DNA of 33,217 nucleotides from Mycolicibacterium canariasense (GTDB taxonomy: Bacteria > Actinomycetota > Actinomycetes > Mycobacteriales > Mycobacteriaceae). Within the stretch, counting starts at the first letter, position 1. The number at the start of each line of letters is the position of its first letter. The stretch lies in the NCBI RefSeq assembly GCF_002101555.1, contig NZ_LQOL01000088.1, positions 1-33,217 of the forward strand. Direction: 5' to 3'. This document shows positions 23,521 to 31,950 of the stretch, piece after piece. The notes under the pieces were generated by a model, which made no database searches, was not told the origin of the DNA, and was given only the letters and a program-made list of their open reading frames with translations. A program made the position numbers and the translations under genes.

Positions 23521-24166
23521 GCAGATGCACGGGGTGCGACGGATCGTTCTCCAGCTTGCGGCGCAGCTGCGCGAGGTACACCCGAAGATAGTGGGTCTCT
23601 TTGGCATACGCCGGACCCCACACCTCCTTGAGTAGTTCCTCACGGCCGACCAGCTTGCCGCGGTTGCGCACCAGCATCTCCAACATGCCCCACTCGGTGG
23701 GGGTCAGGTGCACCTCGGTGCCGTTCTTGGTGACCCGCTTCATCGCCAGATCGACAGTGAACGACGATGTTTCGACGACGGGCTCGTCCAGTTCGGTGGC
23801 GGCGGTGCCACGCCGGACCGCCGCGCGCAGCCGCGCCAGGAACTCGTCCATGCCGAACGGTTTGGTGACGTAGTCGTCGGCGCCGGCGTCCAGCGCCTCC
23901 ACCTTGTCCGACGAATCGGTGCGGGCCGACAGCACGATCACCGGTGCGCTCAGCCAGCCGCGCAGCCCTTCGAGCACCTCGATGCCGGACATGTCGGGCA
24001 GCCCGAGATCCAGCACGATCACGTCGGGCCGGTGGTCGGCCGCAGAACGCAGTGCCTCGGCCCCGGTGGCGGCGGTGGTGACCTCATAGCCCCGCACGGA
24101 CAGGTTGATCCGCAACGCCCGTAGGATCTGCGGTTCGTCGTCGATCACGAGCACTCTGGTGTTCAT
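23483..24166 (-). CDS. kdpE: KdpE response regulator
   Basis: 227 residues: receiver domain (1-120) with acidic pocket DDE at 9-11, phospho-acceptor D53 in VLDLGLPDMSG and the conserved Lys in YVTKPFG; then an OmpR/PhoB winged helix (about 130-227) with LTPTEWGMLEMLVRNRGKLV, then HYLRVYLAQLRRKLE. It is phosphorylated by KdpD and activates the kdp transporter genes at low potassium. Its start overlaps the kdpD stop by 4 bases. Confidence 0.93.
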   Translation of the reverse strand: MNTRVLVIDDEPQILRALRINLSVRGYEVTTAATGAEALRSAADHRPDVIVLDLGLPDMSGIEVLEGLRGWLSAPVIVLSARTDSSDKVEALDAGADDYVTKPFGMDEFLARLRAAVRRGTAATELDEPVVETSSFTVDLAMKRVTKNGTEVHLTPTEWGMLEMLVRNRGKLVGREELLKEVWGPAYAKETHYLRVYLAQLRRKLENDPSHPVHLLTEAGMGYRFQA

Positions 24167-26721
24167 CGATGTCCGTCTTTCGGTGGTGCGGCCAAATCGA
24201 TTTCGACGGTGAGCCCGCCGCCGGGGGTGTCGGAGGCGGTGATCGTGCCGCCCATCGCCTCCACGAAACCACGAGCGACCGACAGCCCGAGACCGACGCC
24301 GGTACTGGTGTCGGTGTCACCGAGCCGCTGGAAGGGTTCGAACAGCTGCTCCTCGGTGCCGCGGGCCACGCCGGGGCCCTCGTCGACCACGGCGATCAGC
24401 ACCCGATCGCCGACGCGGCCCGCGGTGACGCGCACCGGCCGGTCCGGCGGGGAGTACCGCAGCGCGTTGTCGACCAGGTTGGCCAGTACCCGTTCCAGCA
24501 GGCCACTGTCGGCCATCACCACGGCATCCTCGACCTCCACCTTGACCCGGTCCAGTTCCTTGCGCGGAAAGCCGGTGGTGCCCTTGTTTATTCCGATCAG
24601 CGCCCGCGACACCGTCTCCTCCAGGTAAACCCGGCGCAACTCGGGCCGCACCACCCCGGTGGCCAGCCGGGACGAGTCCAACAGATTGCCCACCAATGCG
24701 GTCAGCTGGTCGATGGATTCCTCGATGGTGGCGAGCAGTTCGGCGGTGTCCTCGGGGGAGAACCCGACGTCCTCGGAGCGCAGGCTGGACACCGCGGCTT
24801 TGGCCGCGGCCAGCGGGGTGCGCAGGTCGTGGCTGACCGCCGACAGCAGCGAGCGGCGTAGTTCGTCGGCCTGGGCGATGGCCTCGGCGCGACTGGCTTC
24901 CTCGGTCAGTTCGCGCTGTTTCACCAGTCCGGCAGCCTGTTTGGCCACCGCGCCGAGCACCCGCAGGTCCCTGGCGGTCAGCTTGCGGCCCGACAACAAC
25001 ATCCAGAACTCGTCGTCACCGACCTCGACCGCGGTGTCGGCGTCGTCCACTCCGACGCAGGGGTCCTTGCCGACACAGGCCACGGTGGTGAAACCGTCCG
25101 CGTCCTCCCGGACCAGGCTGACGGCCCGCTGGGCATAGGTCTCCCGGACGCGTTCCATCAGCATGCCAAGGTCGGCACCGCGCAACACCGATCCAGCGAA
25201 CAGCGCCAGCAATTCGGCTTCCTGCGCCGCTCGGGTGGCTTCGCGGGCCCGGCTGGCCGCGCCGTCGACCAGGACGGCGACCGCCACCGCCACCAGGAGC
25301 AGCACCACGATGGTGACCGCGCTGTCGGGCTCGGCGATGGTGAAGGTGTAGCGCGGGGTGACCAGGAAGTAGTTCAGCAGCAGCCCGGACAGTAAGGCGG
25401 AGAAGGCCGCCGGGGTCTTGCCGCCGAGCAGTGCGACCACGAGCACGCCGATGAAGAAGATGGCACTTTCGCCGCCGATCCCCAGGAAGGTGTCCAGCCA
25501 GAGGGCGGTCACCGCGCAGATGACGGACGGCACGATCACCGCGGCCAGCCAGGAGGCGATGTGCTTCTGCCAGGGCATCATCGACGAATAGGAACGCGCC
25601 CGTTTGGCTTCCGGGTGCGTCACCATGTGCACGTCGATCTTGCCGGACTGCTGGACCACCGAAGCGCCGATGCCCTCGTCGAAGATGCGGGCCCAGCGTG
25701 ACCGTCGGGAGGTGCCCACCACCAGTTGGGTGGCGTTCATCTCGCGGGCGAACTCGAGCAGCGCGGCCGGTACGTCGTCACCCACCACGGTGTGCAGGGT
25801 GGCGCCCAGGCTGGCCACCAGCTCGCGCACCTTACCCATCTGGGGCGCCGACACCCCGGACAGGCCGTCGCCTCGGACGACATGGACCACCATCAGTTCG
25901 GCGCTGGATTTCGACGCGATGCGCGACGCGCGGCGCACCAGTGTCTCCGATTCGGCGCCGCCGGTGACGGCCACGACGACGCGTTCGCGCGCCTCCCAGG
26001 TGTCGGTGATCTTGTTGTCGGCCCGGTATTTCGACAGTGCGGCGTCGACCTGATCGGCCAGCCACAGCAGCGCCAGCTCGCGCAGCGCCGTCAGGTTCCC
26101 GCGCCGGAAGTAGTTGGACAGCGCGGCGTCGATCCGTTCCGGGCCGTACACGTTGCCGTGGGAGAGCCTGCGCCGCAGCGCCTCCGGGGTGATGTCGACC
26201 AGCTCGATCTGATCGGCGGCGCGCACCACCTCGTCGGGCACCTTCTCCTGCTGCTCGATGCCGGTGATCTGGGTGACGACGTCGTTCAGGCTCTCCAAAT
26301 GCTGGACGTTGACCGTGGAGATGACGGTGATCCCGGCGTCGAGCAGCTCCTCGATGTCCTGCCAGCGCTTGGCGTTCCTGCTGCCCGGGGTGTTGGTGTG
26401 GGCCAGTTCGTCGACCAGCACCACCTCGGGGTGCCGCGCGATGACGGCGTCGACGTCCAGTTCGGGAAACCGCCCACCGCGGTACTCGACGTAGCGCGGC
26501 GGGACGGTCTCGATGCCGTCGAGCAGTTCGGCGGTCTTGGCACGGCCGTGGGTTTCCACCACCGCGGCCACCACGTCGGTGCCCCGGTCCACCCGTCGGT
26601 GCGCCTCACCCAGCATCGCGAACGTCTTGCCGACGCCGGGTGCCGCTCCGAGATAGATGCGCAGTTCGCCGCGCTTGGCTTTGTGCGTCGAGGAGCCGGT
26701 GGTCACACCAACATCATCCAC
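24163..26721 (-). CDS. kdpD: KdpD sensor histidine kinase
   Basis: 852 residues. The N-terminal KdpD domain has Walker A GAAPGVGKT (25-33) and DELAHTNTPGSRNAKRWQDI; a universal-stress-protein domain follows (near 230-370), then four membrane helices (near 390-490), a GAF region, and the kinase with phospho-accepting H631 in SAVSHDLRTPL and ATP-binding boxes NLVDNALRYSP and DEGPGVARG. The membrane protein senses potassium and osmotic state and signals to KdpE. It starts 7 bases after the kdpC stop, so it shares the transporter's transcript, unlike M. tuberculosis, where kdpDE is divergent. Confidence 0.93.
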   Translation of the reverse strand: MDDVGVTTGSSTHKAKRGELRIYLGAAPGVGKTFAMLGEAHRRVDRGTDVVAAVVETHGRAKTAELLDGIETVPPRYVEYRGGRFPELDVDAVIARHPEVVLVDELAHTNTPGSRNAKRWQDIEELLDAGITVISTVNVQHLESLNDVVTQITGIEQQEKVPDEVVRAADQIELVDITPEALRRRLSHGNVYGPERIDAALSNYFRRGNLTALRELALLWLADQVDAALSKYRADNKITDTWEARERVVVAVTGGAESETLVRRASRIASKSSAELMVVHVVRGDGLSGVSAPQMGKVRELVASLGATLHTVVGDDVPAALLEFAREMNATQLVVGTSRRSRWARIFDEGIGASVVQQSGKIDVHMVTHPEAKRARSYSSMMPWQKHIASWLAAVIVPSVICAVTALWLDTFLGIGGESAIFFIGVLVVALLGGKTPAAFSALLSGLLLNYFLVTPRYTFTIAEPDSAVTIVVLLLVAVAVAVLVDGAASRAREATRAAQEAELLALFAGSVLRGADLGMLMERVRETYAQRAVSLVREDADGFTTVACVGKDPCVGVDDADTAVEVGDDEFWMLLSGRKLTARDLRVLGAVAKQAAGLVKQRELTEEASRAEAIAQADELRRSLLSAVSHDLRTPLAAAKAAVSSLRSEDVGFSPEDTAELLATIEESIDQLTALVGNLLDSSRLATGVVRPELRRVYLEETVSRALIGINKGTTGFPRKELDRVKVEVEDAVVMADSGLLERVLANLVDNALRYSPPDRPVRVTAGRVGDRVLIAVVDEGPGVARGTEEQLFEPFQRLGDTDTSTGVGLGLSVARGFVEAMGGTITASDTPGGGLTVEIDLAAPPKDGHR

Positions 26722-26728
26722 CGCGGCC

Positions 26729-27643
26729 TCAACTCTTCACGGGATACTTTTGGTCCAGTTCCAGGTTGAGGGCCAACACGTTGACCCGGGGCTCGCCGAG
26801 GAAGCCGAGGGTGCGCCCGGACAGGTTGTCGTCGAGCGCTGCACGGATAGCGTCGGGGCTGACCCCACGGGCCTTGGCGACGCGGTCCACCTGGAGGGCG
26901 GCGTAGGCGGGGGAGATATCGGGGTCCAGGCCGCTGCCGCTGGCGGTGACGGCGTCCGCGGGGACGGCCGGGTTCGCCGGTGCGGCGCCCCTGATCGGCA
27001 CGATCTGGCCCAGGCTGTAGTCCTCACCGAACGTGGCGCATTCGACGCGCACACCCTCGTAGGTGGTCAGGAACGGCACCTTGGTGGTCTCGCACGGTTC
27101 GTTGACGCTCACCACGCGGGTGGGGTGCAGGACGTTGCCCGCGGCGTCGCGCGGCCCGATCACCGACAGCACCGCGCCGACGCTTTCCCTACCACCGGTG
27201 CAGAACGGGCGCGCCCCGTCGACACCCTCCAGCTCACCGACCGCGGCGCTGCGCTGGCACACCAGGGTCAGCAGGCCGGCCTTGAAGCCGTTGTCATCGG
27301 CCGGTGCCGACGGGTCCGCCGGGGTGTCGACGATGCTCTCCGGCCCCAAGTTGCTGGCGCTGGTGGCCAGCGGGTCGTACCCGGCGCCGGCGGCCGACGG
27401 GCGGCTCTGGAAGTACTGCGGCAGGGCGTTGCCTTTGTCGTCGGTGAACGACTGACCGATCAGGCTGCTGCCCACCGGCTTTCCGTTCGCCTCGATGATC
27501 GAGCCGTTGGCCTTGTCGCTGAGGCCGGGGATCTGGGCCACCAGCCAGATGAACACCGGATAGCCCAGACCGAGGATCACGGTGAGGACCAGCAGGGCGC
27601 GGAGCGCGGCCACGTGCTGACGAACCAAATTGGAGAAGAACAT
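26729..27643 (-). CDS. kdpC: KdpC potassium-transporting ATPase subunit, long form
   Basis: 304 residues from the ATG at 27643, with one base after the kdpB stop. An N-terminal membrane helix (about 15-37) precedes the extracytoplasmic KdpC domain: SLIGQSFTDD, YFQSRPS, SASNLGPES early; DAVTASGSGLDPDISPAYAA and FLGEPRVNVLALNLELD late. Typical KdpC is about 190 residues. The excess is an insertion between roughly 104 and 224, which contains the protein's four cysteines (129, 148, 184, 202). KdpC stabilises the KdpFABC pump and aids its ATP affinity. Confidence 0.9.
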   Translation of the reverse strand: MFFSNLVRQHVAALRALLVLTVILGLGYPVFIWLVAQIPGLSDKANGSIIEANGKPVGSSLIGQSFTDDKGNALPQYFQSRPSAAGAGYDPLATSASNLGPESIVDTPADPSAPADDNGFKAGLLTLVCQRSAAVGELEGVDGARPFCTGGRESVGAVLSVIGPRDAAGNVLHPTRVVSVNEPCETTKVPFLTTYEGVRVECATFGEDYSLGQIVPIRGAAPANPAVPADAVTASGSGLDPDISPAYAALQVDRVAKARGVSPDAIRAALDDNLSGRTLGFLGEPRVNVLALNLELDQKYPVKS

Positions 27644-27644
27644 G

Positions 27645-29792
27645 TCACATCCCTGGCAAGAACTGGATAACGAGATCGATGATTTTGATGCCGATGAACG
27701 GCGCGATGATGCCGCCGAGGCCGTAGACGCAGAGGTTGCGCGACAACAGCTTCGACGCGCTGCTCGGGGTGTAGCGGACACCGCGCAGCGACAGCGGGAT
27801 GAGCGCCACGATGACCACGGCGTTGAAGATCACCGCCGACAGGATCGCCGACTGCGGGCTGTGCAGCCGCATGATGTTCAGCAGGTCCAGGCCGGGGAAC
27901 AGCGAGACGAACAATGCCGGGATGATCGCGAAGTACTTCGCGATGTCGTTGGCGATGGAGAAGGTCGTCAGCGCGCCGCGGGTGATCAACAGCTGCTTAC
28001 CGATCTCGACGATCTCGATCAGCTTGGTCGGGTCGGAGTCGAGGTCGACCATGTTGCCGGCCTCTTTGGCCGCCGAGGTTCCGGTGTTCATCGCCACGCC
28101 GACGTCGGCCTGGGCCAGCGCCGGGGCGTCGTTGGTACCGTCGCCGGTCATTGCGACCAGCTTGCCGCCGGCCTGCTCCTTCTTGATCAGGGCCATCTTG
28201 TCTTCGGGGGTGGCTTCGGCGAGGAAGTCGTCCACCCCGGCCTCGTCGGCAATGGCCTTGGCGGTCAACGGGTTGTCACCGGTGATCATGACGGTGCGGA
28301 TGCCCATCCGGCGCATCTCGTCGAAACGCTCACGCATGCCCTGTTTGACGACGTCCTTGAGATGGATGACGCCGAGCACCGATGCCGTCCCGTCGAGCAG
28401 CTGGCCGACCACCAGCGGGGTGCCGCCGGCGGCCGAGATGCCGTCGACGATATCGCCCAACTCCGAGGGCACCTGGCCGCGCTGGCTGCGCACCCACTCG
28501 GCCACCGAGCTGGCTGCGCCCTTGCGCAGGGAGTGTCCGGCACCGAGGTCGACGCCCGACATCCGGGTCTGCGCGGTGAATTCCACCCAGTGCGCGGTCT
28601 TGAGTTCGCCGGGGGTGCGGGCCCGCAGGCCGTACTCCTGTTTGGCGAACACCACGATGGAGCGGCCTTCGGGCGTCTCGTCGGCCAGGCTGGACAGCTG
28701 CGCGGCGTCGGCGAGTGCCTCCGGTGAGACACCGGTCAGCGGAACGAAATTGGATGCCTGCCGGTTGCCCAGGGTGATGGTGCCGGTCTTGTCCAGCAGC
28801 AGGGTGTTCACGTCACCGGCGGCTTCGACGGCGCGCCCGGACATGGCCAGCACGTTGCGCTGCACCAGCCGGTCCATGCCGGCGATGCCGATGGCCGACA
28901 GTAATGCACCGATGGTGGTGGGGATCAGGCAGACGAGCAGCGACACCATGACGATGCCGGAGACACCGTTGCCGGTGAGCGCCAACGAATCCGGCACGCC
29001 CGGGTTGTTCATCTTGGAGTAGATGGCCAGTGGCTGCAGGGTCGCGACGGCGAACACGAAGATGATGGTCAGCGAGGCCAGCAGGATGTTCAGCGCGATC
29101 TCGTTGGGCGTCTTCTGCCGGTTGGCGCCCTCGACGAGGGAGATCATCCGGTCGATGAAGCTCTCGCCCGGTTTCTGGGTGATGCGCACGATGATGCGGT
29201 CGGACAGCACCGTCGTCCCACCGGTGACGGCCGAGCGGTCACCGCCGGACTCGCGGATCACCGGGGCCGATTCCCCGGTGATCGCCGATTCGTCCACCGA
29301 GGCAATGCCTTCCACCACATCACCGTCACCAGGAATGACTTGGCCGGCCTCGACCACGACGTAGTCGCCTTGCTGCAGCAGGGGTGCGGCGACGTCTTCC
29401 TCGTCGACGGGGCGGTTCGGGGCCCAGTCGATGAGGCGCCGGGCCATGGTGGAGGTCTTGGTCTTGCGCAGGGTTTCGGCCTGGGCCTTGCCCCGGCCCT
29501 CGGCCACCGCTTCGGCGAGGTTGGCGAAGATCACCGTCAGCCACAACCAGATCACGGTGAGCCAGCCGAACCAGGAGGGTTCGACCGCGGCCAGGATGGT
29601 GCTCCAGACGGCGCCGATCTCGACGATCAGCATGACCGGGTTGCGCCACAGGGTGCGTGGGTCGAGCTTGCGCAGCGCGTCGGGCATCGACTTCCACAGC
29701 ATCTTCGGATCGAGCAGGCCGCCCTGAATGCGGTTGCCTCCTGCGGGTTTCGCTGCGTGCGACTGCGGAGCGTCGAGGGTGGGGGTGGTCAT
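27645..29792 (-). CDS. kdpB: KdpB P-type ATPase catalytic subunit
   Basis: 715 residues from the ATG at 29792 (MTTPTLDAPQ), whose first base overlaps the kdpA stop; longer frames run inside kdpA and are spurious. Hallmarks are ITGESAPV, DKTGT with phosphorylated D334, and GDGTNDAPALAQADVGVAMN. It hydrolyses ATP to drive high-affinity potassium uptake through KdpA. Sequence and length agree with the family throughout. Confidence 0.95.
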   Translation of the reverse strand: MTTPTLDAPQSHAAKPAGGNRIQGGLLDPKMLWKSMPDALRKLDPRTLWRNPVMLIVEIGAVWSTILAAVEPSWFGWLTVIWLWLTVIFANLAEAVAEGRGKAQAETLRKTKTSTMARRLIDWAPNRPVDEEDVAAPLLQQGDYVVVEAGQVIPGDGDVVEGIASVDESAITGESAPVIRESGGDRSAVTGGTTVLSDRIIVRITQKPGESFIDRMISLVEGANRQKTPNEIALNILLASLTIIFVFAVATLQPLAIYSKMNNPGVPDSLALTGNGVSGIVMVSLLVCLIPTTIGALLSAIGIAGMDRLVQRNVLAMSGRAVEAAGDVNTLLLDKTGTITLGNRQASNFVPLTGVSPEALADAAQLSSLADETPEGRSIVVFAKQEYGLRARTPGELKTAHWVEFTAQTRMSGVDLGAGHSLRKGAASSVAEWVRSQRGQVPSELGDIVDGISAAGGTPLVVGQLLDGTASVLGVIHLKDVVKQGMRERFDEMRRMGIRTVMITGDNPLTAKAIADEAGVDDFLAEATPEDKMALIKKEQAGGKLVAMTGDGTNDAPALAQADVGVAMNTGTSAAKEAGNMVDLDSDPTKLIEIVEIGKQLLITRGALTTFSIANDIAKYFAIIPALFVSLFPGLDLLNIMRLHSPQSAILSAVIFNAVVIVALIPLSLRGVRYTPSSASKLLSRNLCVYGLGGIIAPFIGIKIIDLVIQFLPGM

Positions 29793-31462
29793 CAGTGGAT
29801 TCCTTCGGCGAGGGGGCCGAGCGCGAGCATCGGCAGGAAGGTGAGGGCGACCAGGATCAGCGTGACACCGGCGACCATGCCGACGAACTGCGGTCGGTGG
29901 GTGGGCAGCGTGCCGATCGACTCGGGGGTTTTGCCCTGCTTGGCCAGCGTGCCGGCCAGGGCCAGCACGAAGATGATCGGCAGGAACCGGCCGAACACCA
30001 TGGCCAGGCCGAGTGCGGTGTTGTACCACTCGGTGTTGACGGTGATGCCGGCGAACGCCGAACCGTTGTTGTTGGCGGCCGAGGTGAAGGCGTAGAGCAC
30101 CTCCGACAAGCCGTGCGGTCCCGTGTTCAACATGCCGGCACGTTGGCCCGGCATCGCCATGGCGATCGCGGTGCCGGTCAGCACGATCAGCGGCGTGATG
30201 AGGAAATATGTTGCGGCAAGCTTGATCTCACGAGGGGTGATCTTCTTGCCGAGGTATTCCGGCGTCCGCCCGACCATCAGGCCCGCGATGAACACGGTGA
30301 TGATCGCCAGGATCAGCATGCCGTACAGGCCGGAGCCGGTGCCGCCGGGGGCCACCTCACCGAGTTGCATGTTGAACAGCGTCATCAAGCCGCCCAGGCT
30401 GGTGTACGAGTCGTGGAACGAGTCGACCGCACCGGTGGAGGTCAGTGTGGTGGCGCTGGCGAAGACGGCCGAGTCGGGGACGCCGAAGCGCTGTTCGACA
30501 CCTTCCATCGCGGAGCCGATCGCGGTGGGCACGGTGCCGTGATGCTGCAGTTGGAAGAACAACATCAGGCTGGTGCTGGCCAGGGCGATGATCGACATCA
30601 CGGCGGCGATGGCGTAGCCCTGTTTCTTGCTTTCCACCATGCGCCCGTAGGTGCGGGGCAGCGAGAAGCTGATGACCAGCAGCAGGAAGATCTCGACCCA
30701 GTTGGTCCACGAGTTGGGGTTCTCGAACGGGTGCGCGGAGTTGGCGTTGTAGAACCCGCCGCCGTTGGTGCCGAGCTCCTTGATGGCCTCCTGGCTGGCC
30801 ACCGGGCCACCGGTGATGGTCTGCTGGCCACCACTGAGCGTGTTGACCACCTGGTCATGCAGGTGGAAGTTCTGGATGGCGCCACCGGCGATCAGGATGA
30901 TGGCGGCGACCACCGAGATCGGCAGAAGGATACGGATGCTGCCGCGGACCAGGTCGACCCAGAAGTTGCCGAGGTCACCGGTGTTGCGGCGGGCCAGCCC
31001 ACGGATGAAGGCGATGGCGACGGCCATGCCGACCGCCGCGGAGACGAAGTTCTGCACGGCGAGCCCGGCCATCTGGACGAGGTGGCCCTGCGTGGATTCA
31101 CCCGAGTAGGCCTGCCAGTTGGTGTTGGTGACGAAGCTGACCGCCGTGTTCCAGGCCAGGGCCGGGGTCATCGGGGTGGCGGGATCGTTCAGGTGCAGCG
31201 GCAGCTTGCCCTGCACCAGTTGCAGCACGAACAGGAAGATGACGCTGATCGCCGAGAAGGCCAGCACGCTGCGGGCGTAGGAACCCCACGTCTGCTCGGT
31301 GTCGGGATCCGCGCCGATGGCCTTGTAGATCAGCCGCTCGCCGCGAGAGTGCTTCTGGGACGAGTAAACCCGGTACATGTAGTCGCCGAGCGGAACGTGC
31401 ACGGCCACCAGTGCGACGATCAGGGATACGAGGAACAGGATCCCCGCTGTTTGACTGCTCAC
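29792..31462 (-). CDS. kdpA: KdpA potassium-translocating subunit
   Basis: 556 residues from the GTG at 31462 (VSSQTAGILF), which overlaps the kdpF stop by one base (TAGTG). It is an integral membrane protein of the potassium channel-like SKT superfamily with about ten helices and the glycine-rich filter segments, such as ELGTNGGGFYNANSAHPFEN. It binds and conducts potassium; KdpB supplies energy. The longer frame to 31561 is out of register with kdpF and not used. Confidence 0.95.
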   Translation of the reverse strand: MSSQTAGILFLVSLIVALVAVHVPLGDYMYRVYSSQKHSRGERLIYKAIGADPDTEQTWGSYARSVLAFSAISVIFLFVLQLVQGKLPLHLNDPATPMTPALAWNTAVSFVTNTNWQAYSGESTQGHLVQMAGLAVQNFVSAAVGMAVAIAFIRGLARRNTGDLGNFWVDLVRGSIRILLPISVVAAIILIAGGAIQNFHLHDQVVNTLSGGQQTITGGPVASQEAIKELGTNGGGFYNANSAHPFENPNSWTNWVEIFLLLVISFSLPRTYGRMVESKKQGYAIAAVMSIIALASTSLMLFFQLQHHGTVPTAIGSAMEGVEQRFGVPDSAVFASATTLTSTGAVDSFHDSYTSLGGLMTLFNMQLGEVAPGGTGSGLYGMLILAIITVFIAGLMVGRTPEYLGKKITPREIKLAATYFLITPLIVLTGTAIAMAMPGQRAGMLNTGPHGLSEVLYAFTSAANNNGSAFAGITVNTEWYNTALGLAMVFGRFLPIIFVLALAGTLAKQGKTPESIGTLPTHRPQFVGMVAGVTLILVALTFLPMLALGPLAEGIH

Positions 31463-31551
31463 TAGAACCTCTCGGGGAAAAGCAGTGCGGCGAAGAGAAA
31501 CAGTGCCAGCAGGATCGCCAGGCCCAGGCCGACGATGTTGTCGTAGCTCAC
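31462..31551 (-). CDS. kdpF: KdpF small membrane subunit
   Basis: A 29-residue peptide (VSYDNIVGLGLAILLALFLF, then AALLFPERF) with one membrane helix and the Pro-Glu-Arg-Phe end typical of KdpF. The GTG start overlaps the stop of the preceding 27-residue ORF (GTGA), and the TAG stop overlaps the kdpA GTG. KdpF stabilises the complex in the membrane. Confidence 0.88.
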   Translation of the reverse strand: MSYDNIVGLGLAILLALFLFAALLFPERF

Positions 31552-31631
31552 AGCCCCTCAACCCACTTCTGCACGAGGCCGAGCAGGGCGAAGATCGCCA
31601 CCGTCAGCACGAGGTACACCACTGCGGACAT
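31548..31631 (-). CDS. 27-residue membrane miniprotein leading the kdp operon
   Basis: ATG at 31631 opens MSAVVYLVLTVAIFALLGLV, then QKWVEGL and a TGA. It is a single hydrophobic helix with a basic end, overlapping kdpF by 4 bases, with a GGAG box shortly upstream. The tight coupling and protein-like sequence argue that it is expressed. I recall similar short ORFs before kdpF in other actinobacteria but know no function; an extra KdpF-like subunit is a guess. Confidence 0.7.
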   Translation of the reverse strand: MSAVVYLVLTVAIFALLGLVQKWVEGL

Positions 31632-31726
31632 GTCACTCCGTTCACTGAAAGATCGGGCCTCCGGCATCGGTGGCCACGTCGAAGCTAGACCCGCCCAGGC
31701 GGCCGATCCGCGTCGTTGACGGTTTT

Positions 31727-31801
31727 TTTACGGGCGGCGCGCGGTCCTTTACGGTCTTCGTTCGATGCAGCCCGTTTGCGGTGCTCAGCGTGTCTTTACG
31801 G
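31727..31801. repeat. TTTACGG direct repeats upstream of the kdp operon
   Basis: TTTACGG occurs at 31727-31733, 31748-31754 and 31795-31801, with a TTTGCGG variant at 31775-31781; start-to-start steps are 21, 27 and 20 bases. This is the control region upstream of the kdp operon (first start at 31631). Candidate binding sites for KdpE or another regulator. Confidence 0.45.
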
Positions 31802-31815
31802 GGTGGGTCGGGGGC

Positions 31816-31855
31816 GTCAAGAGACCGTCAAGGTTCGCCGGTGGCGGTGTCAAGA
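31816..31855. repeat. GTCAAG direct repeats with 11-base phasing
   Basis: GTCAAGA (31816-31822), GTCAAGG (31827-31833) and GTCAAGA (31849-31855) are 11 and 22 bases apart, whole helical turns. OmpR/PhoB-type regulators bind tandem direct repeats with this phasing. Confidence 0.45.
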
Positions 31856-31950
31856 CTGCGCAAGAGGCCTTCGGTTCCGGGTGGCTCGCGAGAGACAGTG
31901 GTTGTAGCGGCCGGCGCGGCCGAGTTCTGAATACGACAGAAGGTTCCCCG

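Noticed and set aside
27799..29022. Plus-strand 407-codon open frame opposite kdpB
   Set aside because: Ser/Ala/Pro-rich antisense shadow of KdpB, which matches its family along its full length.
29657..31465. Plus-strand 602-codon open frame opposite kdpA
   Set aside because: It is antisense to kdpA, with His/Gln/Gly/Arg-rich translation typical of the shadow of a GC-rich gene, and has no family features.
31717..31735. T-run in GACGGTTTTTTTACGG as an intrinsic terminator
   Set aside because: No GC-rich hairpin directly precedes it, and it belongs to the repeat set upstream of kdp.
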